From positions 124,001 through 188,000 of the forward strand of contig NZ_JACCHQ010000010.1 of NCBI RefSeq assembly GCF_016031655.1: a stretch of 64,000 nt of DNA. Direction: 5' to 3'. A program made the translations under genes and the position numbers. The notes under the pieces were generated by a model. That model had not been told where the DNA came from. It saw only the letters and a program-made list of their open reading frames with translations, and did no database searches. The stretch is from Bradyrhizobium glycinis. GTDB lineage: Bacteria; Pseudomonadota; Alphaproteobacteria; Rhizobiales; Xanthobacteraceae. Shown piece by piece: positions 8,051-14,487 of this stretch (position 1 is its first letter; each line of letters starts with the position of its first letter).

Positions 8051-9006
8051 GGCGCGATCGCAATGCCCCAGGGCAGCTCACCCACCTGAATGGTCTTGAT
8101 CACCTTCTGCGCGGCGACGTCGATGACGGAGACGTCGTTCGACACACCGTTGGTGGTGAGCAAATATTTCTCGTCCGGCGTGAACGCCATGTGCCAGACC
8201 CGCTGCCCGACCAGGAGAAATTTCGTCACCTTGCGCGAGGCGACATCGACCACGGCGATGCGATTGGCGGGACCGAGCGCGACGAAGGCGGTCTTGTCGT
8301 CCTTGGTCATGCCGATGCCGACCGGCTGGATCGCTTCCTTCCGCAGGCCCGGGATCTCGAACGTGACCTTGCCGATTACCTCGTGCTTGTTGGGGTCGAT
8401 GATCGAGACGGTGCCGCCGATCTCCGAGGACACCCATACCTCGGACGAATCGTGCTTGTACTCGGCAAAGCGCGGCCGCGCGTCCACCAGCACGTTGGCG
8501 ACGATCTGGCGCGTGGCGGTGTCGATGAAATGCGCCATGTTGGTCGTCTCGGACGTGTTGATCAGCGTCTTGCCGTCAGGGCTGATGGTCATGCCCTCGG
8601 GCTCGACGCCGACCTGGATGTCGCCGAGCCGGGCGCGCTTCTCGAGGTCGATCACCGTCACGGTGTTGTCGTTCTCGTTGGCGACATAGAGGGTCTTGCC
8701 GGCGGCATCTTGCGCGAACAGCTCCGGGTCGGGTCCGGAGGGCAGGCTGTCCACCACGCTTTGCGTCTTGGCGTCGATCACCTGGATGGTGTCGTCGTCA
8801 CCGACCGCGACCATCACGAACTTGCCGTCGCGGGTGAAGTCGATGCCGCGCGGACGCTGTCCGACCTTGATGGTCTTGGTCACGGTCCAGCTGTCGGTAT
8901 CGATCACCGAGACCGTGTTGCTCTTCTCGTTCGAGACATAGGCGATAAACGCATGCGCGGGCGCTGCCGCCAGCGCTAGAGCCGCGAGCAATGCTGCTCT
9001 GAACAT
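8047..9006 (-). CDS. PQQ-dependent catabolism-associated YVTN-repeat beta-propeller protein
   Basis: The gene encodes 319 residues from the ATG at 9004-9006, which is followed by a clean signal peptide (MFRAALLAALALAAAPAHA). An upstream in-frame extension through the repeat region is rejected because it reads through palindromes. The mature protein is built from about seven YVTN-type repeats: AYVSNEKSNTVSVIDT, LYVANENDNTVTVIDL, VWVSSEIGGTVSIIDP and similar. Periplasmic propellers of this family are found with PQQ dehydrogenases and the lut cluster. It overlaps the ATPase gene by four bases but is separated from the binding-protein gene by about 200 bases of palindromic repeat. Confidence 0.87.
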   Translation of the reverse strand: MFRAALLAALALAAAPAHAFIAYVSNEKSNTVSVIDTDSWTVTKTIKVGQRPRGIDFTRDGKFVMVAVGDDDTIQVIDAKTQSVVDSLPSGPDPELFAQDAAGKTLYVANENDNTVTVIDLEKRARLGDIQVGVEPEGMTISPDGKTLINTSETTNMAHFIDTATRQIVANVLVDARPRFAEYKHDSSEVWVSSEIGGTVSIIDPNKHEVIGKVTFEIPGLRKEAIQPVGIGMTKDDKTAFVALGPANRIAVVDVASRKVTKFLLVGQRVWHMAFTPDEKYLLTTNGVSNDVSVIDVAAQKVIKTIQVGELPWGIAIAP

Positions 9007-9035
9007 GTGCGATGTCCGCCTGCGGGCGGCCCTTA

Positions 9036-9163
9036 CCTCCCCCGCTCGCGGGGGAGGTCGCATCGCATCGATAGATGCGATGCGGGAGAGGGCTCTCTCC
9101 TCTGGGGGGCTATCGCGAGTGGAGACACCCTCTCCCCAACCCTCCCCCGCAAGCGGGGGAGGG
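9036..9163. repeat. Cluster of three perfect palindromes (REP-like) inside an operon
   Basis: Three hairpins lie in the 202-base gap between two genes of the same operon. The first pairs 9036-9045 with 9048-9057 (CCTCCCCCGC). The second pairs 9060-9069 with 9074-9083 (GCATCGCATC, loop GATA). The third pairs 9140-9150 with 9153-9163 (CCCTCCCCCGC, loop AA). No T-tract follows, so they are not classical terminators. Palindromes of this composition are common between genes in Bradyrhizobium-like genomes. Confidence 0.8.
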
Positions 9164-9208
9164 GGCGCAGCGTCGTCGCGGTGGCGGCGCGATCTCATCT
9201 CACAATGC

Positions 9209-10390
9209 TCACTTCAACTTGCATTTGCTCTCCGGGCGATCGTAGCCGAGCGTGTCGAGCTCGGAGACCTGGTGCAGGAAGCCTTCCTGCGGCGACACCG
9301 ACACCACCAGGCGGCCGTCGACCAAGAGGATCGGCTGGCGCAGCTGCAGATTCCAGTCGCGCAGGGTCAGCCGCGTGCCCTTGAAGGCGGCGACCGAGAA
9401 ATCCGGCCCCTTGATGAAATCTGTGACCTTCTTGACCTCGCCGGAATTGGTGCGCGAGGTGGCTTCGCCGATCATGCGCACCGCCGTCCAAGCCTGCATG
9501 TCTAGTGCGGTCATCCGCCGCGAATTCAGCTTGACGAAGCGGTTCTGCATCTGGATGGCGCCCCACTGATCCTGCGATGCGTCCCAGCTGCGCGGCACGA
9601 GGCCGGCCGAGCCGGCGACCGGCCGCGGATCCCAGGTGCGATAGGGCAGATAGGCGCCGAACACCTCGCTCTCGTCGGCGGCGACCAGCACGTCATAGGC
9701 CGGTGCCTGCTGCGTGAAGACGGGGATCTGGCGCTGGATCTGTGTCACCCCGCTGTCAGTGCGCCGCGCGCCGCCCTTGTCCTCGAAGGTCCGCTCCTGC
9801 ACGATCTTGGCGCCGAACCGCGCCGCGGTACGCCTGATAGCATCGGCGAACAGCCTGTCCTCGTCATGCGAGCCGACCACCAGCAGCCAGCGCGACCACT
9901 TCTTCCACACCAGATACTGGCCGAGCGCATCCGCCAGCATCGCGCGCGTCGGCGCGGTATGGATGACGTTGGCACGGCAATCGGTCTCGCGCAGCCGCTC
10001 GTCGGTCGCGCCGGCGTTGAACACTAGCGTGCCGCGATCGCGCAGGGCGTCCGCGACCTTCAGGAGCGCATCGGCGGGCAGGTCGGCGATGATGAAGCCG
10101 TTCTTCTCGGCGAGCGCGGTCGCGGCCTGCGCCACGTCCTCGTCTTCCCTGATGCGGCGCTCCTCCAGCGTGAAGCGCTGGCCGGTGAATTTACCGGTGG
10201 TGTTGTTGTCCTCGATGGCAAGGCGCGCGCCGGCGACGCCATCGTTCTCGGCGGGCTGCTCGACCAGCGACAGCGTCGATCGGGTGCCGGCGATTGCGAG
10301 ATAGCCGACGCCGATCGTGACGGGATCGGCCGCAAGCGCGCTCGTCGCGGCAACACCAAAGCCGATCAGGCCGGCCAACCATCGGATCAT
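9209..10390 (-). CDS. lutA: PQQ-dependent alcohol dehydrogenase system ABC substrate-binding protein
   Basis: The start is the ATG at 10388-10390, with GGAGGAAAC directly upstream. The protein has 393 residues, with a signal peptide ending ALA. It resembles branched-chain-amino-acid-type (type I) binding proteins: TIGVGYLAIAGTRSTLSLVE, then a DRGTLVFNAGATDERLRE segment and a WLLVVGSHDEDRLFADA segment. This divergent group is specific to PQQ/lanthanide clusters and corresponds to LutA by position with lutE and lutF. It lacks the usual LivF/G/H/M partners nearby, which supports the ABC-2 partner. The ligand may be a lanthanide chelate or a quinoprotein-related compound; this is not visible in the sequence. 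Confidence 0.82.
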   Translation of the reverse strand: MIRWLAGLIGFGVAATSALAADPVTIGVGYLAIAGTRSTLSLVEQPAENDGVAGARLAIEDNNTTGKFTGQRFTLEERRIREDEDVAQAATALAEKNGFIIADLPADALLKVADALRDRGTLVFNAGATDERLRETDCRANVIHTAPTRAMLADALGQYLVWKKWSRWLLVVGSHDEDRLFADAIRRTAARFGAKIVQERTFEDKGGARRTDSGVTQIQRQIPVFTQQAPAYDVLVAADESEVFGAYLPYRTWDPRPVAGSAGLVPRSWDASQDQWGAIQMQNRFVKLNSRRMTALDMQAWTAVRMIGEATSRTNSGEVKKVTDFIKGPDFSVAAFKGTRLTLRDWNLQLRQPILLVDGRLVVSVSPQEGFLHQVSELDTLGYDRPESKCKLK

Positions 10391-10518
10391 GTTTCCTCCA
10401 GACGATCTCCCCGGCTTGACCGCCGGTGAAGAATTGTCTCTGCTCAAGCATGACCAATTTGTCAGGCCATGCAACCCCGCATTTCGTCCCCGCGCGTAGA
10501 CGGCCGGGCGTCACGATC

Positions 10519-11022
10519 ATGCGAGCATCGTTGGCGATCACAGCTTTGCTGTTGACGGGCTCGGCCGCGCTCGCCGAACCGCCGAAACTCGCTGTGTTCG
10601 ATTTCGAGCTGATCGACACCAGCCTGCCCGGCGAGTTCTACGGCTCCAAGCCGGAAGAGGCGCGGCTCGTGCGCATCAGCGAGCAGCTGCGCAAGGAATT
10701 GGCAGAATCTGGCAAGTTCCAGGTGCTCGACATCGCGCCTGTACGGGAGGCCGCCCGTCACGCGAACCTGCACGCCTGCGGCGGCTGCGACCTCAAGCTC
10801 GCCGGGCAGCTCGGCGCCGATTTGGAGATCACCGGCCTGGTGCAAAAGGTCTCGAACCTGATCATCAATCTCAACATCTATCTGCGCGACGTGAAGACCG
10901 GCAACATGATCACGGTCGCCAGCGCCGACATGCGCGGCAACACGGATGAATCGTGGTCGCGCACGATGAGCTATCTGATCCGCAACCGCCTGCTGGCGCC
11001 GAATTACGGCAAGCCGGAGTAG
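10519..11022 (+). CDS. Exported DUF3280/DUF2380-type protein
   Basis: This 167-residue protein has a signal peptide of 19-20 residues (MRASLAITALLLTGSAALA). The mature part opens with PKLAVFDFELIDTSLPGEF, then has a helical RLVRISEQLRKELAESGKF segment and a CGGC pair at about residues 92-95 (HACGGCDLKLAGQLGAD). The pattern is that of the DUF3280/DUF2380 secreted proteins common in Bradyrhizobium and near PQQ clusters; it also recalls the nucleotide-free curli-secretion-like fold used by lipoprotein sensors. It is divergent from the lutA-like operon over 128 bases and probably shares its control region. The function is unknown. Confidence 0.75.
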   Translation: MRASLAITALLLTGSAALAEPPKLAVFDFELIDTSLPGEFYGSKPEEARLVRISEQLRKELAESGKFQVLDIAPVREAARHANLHACGGCDLKLAGQLGADLEITGLVQKVSNLIINLNIYLRDVKTGNMITVASADMRGNTDESWSRTMSYLIRNRLLAPNYGKPE

Positions 11023-11052
11023 GGGCGGGAATAACTCGCCGCGACGGCGGTG

Positions 11053-11158
11053 CACCCTCTCCCCTTGTGGGAGAGGGTGGTTTCGCGATAGCGAAACCGG
11101 GTGAGGGGTTGTTTCCGCGAGCCCAACTCGCGTTTGTGCACGCGGAAACGACCCCTCA
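11053..11158. repeat. REP-like palindrome cluster
   Basis: Hairpins pair 11053-11062 with 11068-11077 (ACCCTCTCCC), 11078-11085 with 11090-11097 (GGTTTCGC, loop GATA) and 11102-11119 with 11141-11158 (18-base arms with one G-T mismatch). More of the same low-complexity C/G-rich repeat continues to about 11205. It fills most of the gap between two convergent genes and may also stop transcription. Confidence 0.8.
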
Positions 11159-11229
11159 TCCGGCGCTTCGCGCCACCTTCTCCCACAGGGGGAGAAGGAC
11201 GAGGGCAGCGCGCGCTTGGCGCTCAAAGA

Positions 11230-12075
11230 TCACCCCTTCAGCTTCTCCGCATGCCAGTGCAGGTGATCGCTCATGAAGGTCGAGATGAAATAATAGCTGT
11301 GGTCGTAGCCCGCCTGGCGCCGCAGCGTCAGCGGGATGCCGGCCTTGGCGCAGGCGGCCTCGAGCAGCTCCGGCTTGAGCTGCTCGTTCAGGAAATTGTC
11401 GGCCTCACCGACGTCGACCAGGAAGCCGGAGAACTTGGCGCCGTCCTCGATCAGCGCCACCGTGTCGTGGTTGCGCCAGGAATCCTTGTTCGGCCCGAGA
11501 TATCCGGTCAGCGCCTTGATGCCCCAGGGCACGAGCGAGGGCGCCACGATCGGGGCAAACGCGCTGGCTGCGCGAAAGCGGTGCGGGTTGCGCAGCGCCA
11601 CCGTCAGCGCGCCGTGACCGCCCATCGAGTGCCCCATGACCGATTGCCGCTTGGCATCGACCGGAAAGTTCTCCGCAACGAGCTTCGGCAGCTCGTCGGT
11701 GACGTAGCTCCACATGCGATAATTGCGCGCGAACGGCTCTTGCGTGGCGTCGACATAGAAGCCGGCACCTAAGCCAAAATCATAGGCGTTGTTGGCATCG
11801 CCCGGCACGTCGGGGCCGCGCGGGGAGGTGTCGGGCGCGATGAAGATCAGGCCGAGCTCGGCGCAGGCCTTGCGGAATTCGCCCTTCTCGGTGACGTTGG
11901 CATGCGTGCAGGTGAGGCCGGAGAGGTACCAGACCACGGGCAGCTTGGCGCCGTCGGCGTGCGGCGGGATATAGACCGAGAACACCATGTCGGTCCCGGT
12001 CGCCTGGCTGGCATGGCGATAGACGCCCTGCACGCCGCCATGGGATTTGTTGGTCGAGACAGTCTGAATCGTCAT
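11230..12075 (-). CDS. fghA: S-formylglutathione hydrolase
   Basis: This esterase hydrolyses S-formylglutathione to formate and glutathione, the second step of glutathione-dependent formaldehyde oxidation in the cytoplasm. It has 281 residues, normal for the family. The nucleophile is S150 in GHSMGGHGAL and the catalytic histidine is H259 in YDHSYYFI; LSGLTCTHAN is the oxyanion region. The start is the ATG at 12073-12075 with GGAG upstream. Its presence between the Lut-like operon and the two-component genes links the region to methanol/formaldehyde metabolism. The paired glutathione-dependent formaldehyde dehydrogenase is not in the window. Confidence 0.95.
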   Translation of the reverse strand: MTIQTVSTNKSHGGVQGVYRHASQATGTDMVFSVYIPPHADGAKLPVVWYLSGLTCTHANVTEKGEFRKACAELGLIFIAPDTSPRGPDVPGDANNAYDFGLGAGFYVDATQEPFARNYRMWSYVTDELPKLVAENFPVDAKRQSVMGHSMGGHGALTVALRNPHRFRAASAFAPIVAPSLVPWGIKALTGYLGPNKDSWRNHDTVALIEDGAKFSGFLVDVGEADNFLNEQLKPELLEAACAKAGIPLTLRRQAGYDHSYYFISTFMSDHLHWHAEKLKG

Positions 12076-12144
12076 GCCCAAGGACTCCGTGGCATCTCAC
12101 CACATCAAGATTGCAACGCTTGTGTGACCGAATTCGTGGCGTGG

Positions 12145-12765
12145 TCAGGCGACGCCGCTGTCGATCGCCAGCCGCACCAGCTCGACCGAGGTCTTCACCC
12201 CGAGCTTCTGGCGCATGATGGACGAGGTATTGGCCACCGTCTTGTAGGACGATTGCACCAGCCACGCGATCTCGGACAGGCTCTTGCCGGCGCTGAGCAG
12301 CCGCAGGATCTCCATCTCGCGCGCGTTCAGCTTCGACAGCGGGTTTTGCGCCAGCGTCGGTCCGGCGAAAGCGATGCTGCGCGCGATCGCGGTCGGAAGA
12401 TAGGTGCCGCCGCTTCCGACGGCGCGGATCGCCTCGACGAGGTCGTCGGGGTCGCCGGTCTTGGAGACGTAGCCCTTGGCGCCGCATTCGATCGCGCGCG
12501 CGGCGAAAGCGGGGTCGTCATTCATGCTGAACATGATGATGCGGGCCTCGGGCGCGCGCTCGAGGATGCGGCGCGCAAGCTCGAAGCCGGAAACGGTCGG
12601 CAAATTGATGTCAATGATGCAGAGATCGGGACGTTCGACGATGAAGACGCACTCGCCATCTTCGGCGTCGGCGGCCTCCAAGATTTCGATCTCGCCTTCG
12701 TCGGCCAGCACGGCACGGCAGCCGGAGGCGACGATGGGATGATCGTCGACGATCAGAATGCGCAT
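12145..12765 (-). CDS. NarL/LuxR-family response regulator (FlhR-like candidate)
   Basis: The receiver domain has acidic residues D7 and D8, the phosphoryl acceptor D52 (CIIDINLP) and a conserved lysine in KGYVSKTG. A LuxR-type helix-turn-helix follows from about residue 143 (LNAREMEILRLLSAGKSLSEI). The protein is 206 residues long, starting at the ATG at 12763-12765 with GGGGAA upstream. It is divergent from the histidine kinase gene over 204 bases, and the pair very probably works together. In Paracoccus a kinase/LuxR-regulator pair, FlhSR, controls methanol and formaldehyde oxidation; the location next to fghA makes this a fair functional guess. Confidence 0.9.
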   Translation of the reverse strand: MRILIVDDHPIVASGCRAVLADEGEIEILEAADAEDGECVFIVERPDLCIIDINLPTVSGFELARRILERAPEARIIMFSMNDDPAFAARAIECGAKGYVSKTGDPDDLVEAIRAVGSGGTYLPTAIARSIAFAGPTLAQNPLSKLNAREMEILRLLSAGKSLSEIAWLVQSSYKTVANTSSIMRQKLGVKTSVELVRLAIDSGVA

Positions 12766-12969
12766 AGGCGTTCCCCGCGACAGCCCGTTCCCTTGGAGCC
12801 TGCCTGTTCTGCGCCGCATGAGACTGACCAGGCAAGACGCGCATCTCGTGTCGGCTCATGCAACCCGGCCGGGATTGCTGTACGCTTCCGATTAGATATC
12901 GGGCGGTTCGCCTCTGTCAACGTCATCGGACAGGCGTGGCCAGCCCTTCGCGAGGCACGAGCGAGACCA

Positions 12970-14322
12970 ATGTGGCAGAATCTTTCCTTGCGCGGGCGCA
13001 TCAATCTCTTGCTGGCGCTGCTGCTGGCACTGGGGCTCGCGGTCAATATCGGCCGCCAAGTCGCCGAGGCCGGCCCGCGCGTGCAAGCCGAGGACCAGAG
13101 CGTGATCCGCCTCGCGCGCGAATTCATCGAAATGATCGTTGCCGATCTCAACGAGGCGCCCGATCCGGATGCCAGGCTGAACCAGATCGCCCGCGATCTC
13201 AGTCGCCTGCGCCATGTCAGCATCGCGCTGCTCGATTCCGCTGGGAACCCGCTGACGCCGCCGCGGCTTGGCACTGATGCCGACACACGCGGCCCGCCGG
13301 TCTGGTTCGTCAGCCTGGTTCATCCCGAGCAGACCGCGGTCAGCGTGCCGGTCTCGCTCCGCGGCAAACCCGGCTCGCTCGTGATCACCTCGCATCCTGA
13401 CGACGAGATCGCCGAGATATGGGACGGCATCGTGACCCAGCTCGAGGTCGGCTCGGTGATCGCGCTCGCGCTGTTTTTCCTGATGATGAAGGTGGTCGGC
13501 CGCGCGCTGGCACCGCTGCAGTCGCTGGCGGAGGCAATGGGGAAGCTCGAAAGCGGACATTACGAGGCCCGCGTCGCGCCAGGCGGCGCGCCGGAGCTCG
13601 GTGCGATCTGCACCAGGCTCAACCATCTTGCGGCGACGCTTGGTGAAGCGGTCGAGGACAAGCGGCGCCTCGCCGAGCGTGCGGTGTCGCTGCAGGACAT
13701 CGAGCGCAAGGAGATCGCGCGCGAATTGCATGACGAGTTCGGACCCTACCTGTTCTCGCTCCGCGCGCATGCGAGCGCGCTGGCCAAGCAGGCGGACGGA
13801 CGCGAGCCGAGCGTGGATGCCGTGCGAAAACATGGCAGCGCCATGCTGGAGCAGATCAATGCACTCCAGCAGTTCAACCGCCGCGTGCTGGAGCGCCTTC
13901 GGCCCGTGGGCCTCGCCGAGCTCGGCTTGCGCCAGGCGCTCGAATCCCTGACGCGGCTGTGGCGAGAGTCGCGTCCCGACGTTGCGATCGAGACCTCGAT
14001 CTCGCCGGCGCTTGGCCCCACCGGCGAGACCGCCGATCTCACCATCTACCGCATCGTCCAGGAGGCGCTCACCAACGTGTTCCGCCACGCCGGTGCGACC
14101 TCGGTCAGCGTCGTCATCGAGCCGGTCGAGCAGGCCGGCGGCCGCTTCTGCGCCCGGGTGCGGGTCAGCGACAACGGCCGCGGCATGGGGCCGGGGCAGA
14201 AGCTCGGCTTCGGTCTCGTCGGCATGCGCGAGCGGATCCTGGCGCTCGGCGGCACGCTCAATGTGGTCTCGGGTGAGGGCGGTGTGACCTTGGAAGCGCT
14301 GGTGCCGACAGTGGCAACCTGA
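12970..14322 (+). CDS. Sensor histidine kinase, HisKA_3 type (FlhS-like candidate)
   Basis: The kinase has 450 residues. A first membrane segment lies at about residues 11-30, a periplasmic sensor part at 31-158, a second membrane segment at about 161-178, a HAMP-like linker to about 235, then the HisKA_3 box ERKEIARELHDEFGPYL with H254. The ATPase part shows an N box (IVQEALTNVFRHA) and G boxes (VSDNGRGMG and GFGLVGMRERI). It starts at the ATG at 12970; the ribosome site is weak. It lies between its divergent regulator gene and the TonB-dependent receptor. The signal could be a C1 compound or a metal; the sequence does not show which. Confidence 0.9.
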   Translation: MWQNLSLRGRINLLLALLLALGLAVNIGRQVAEAGPRVQAEDQSVIRLAREFIEMIVADLNEAPDPDARLNQIARDLSRLRHVSIALLDSAGNPLTPPRLGTDADTRGPPVWFVSLVHPEQTAVSVPVSLRGKPGSLVITSHPDDEIAEIWDGIVTQLEVGSVIALALFFLMMKVVGRALAPLQSLAEAMGKLESGHYEARVAPGGAPELGAICTRLNHLAATLGEAVEDKRRLAERAVSLQDIERKEIARELHDEFGPYLFSLRAHASALAKQADGREPSVDAVRKHGSAMLEQINALQQFNRRVLERLRPVGLAELGLRQALESLTRLWRESRPDVAIETSISPALGPTGETADLTIYRIVQEALTNVFRHAGATSVSVVIEPVEQAGGRFCARVRVSDNGRGMGPGQKLGFGLVGMRERILALGGTLNVVSGEGGVTLEALVPTVAT

Positions 14323-14337
14323 TCGCATCCGAAGCGA

Positions 14338-14371
14338 TCGGGAAAAATTCCCGATTTGGTCGGGAAAATCG
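14338..14371. promoter_or_regulatory. Tandem TCGGGAAAA motif with embedded palindrome upstream of the TonB receptor
   Basis: TCGGGAAAA occurs twice (14338-14346 and 14360-14368), 22 bases apart, or two helical turns. The first copy is part of a perfect palindrome CGGGAA-AAA-TTCCCG (14339-14353). A second inverted pair, CGATTT/AAATCG, spans 14352-14371. The site lies about 120 bases before the receptor start, a typical place for an activator or repressor. Confidence 0.4.
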
Positions 14372-14487
14372 GTGCGGATAGGGTCCGACCTTTTGTGGCT
14401 GGCGTCCCCCTTGCGGCCGAATAAACTCGCCTCGACCAATCGGCGCAAAATCAAAACAGCCGGTGGTCCATGGATGGGAAGGCGGGG

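Noticed and set aside
9007..9198. An N-terminal extension of the beta-propeller protein
   Set aside because: It would be translated from palindromic repeat, and a normal signal peptide begins at the ATG at 9006.
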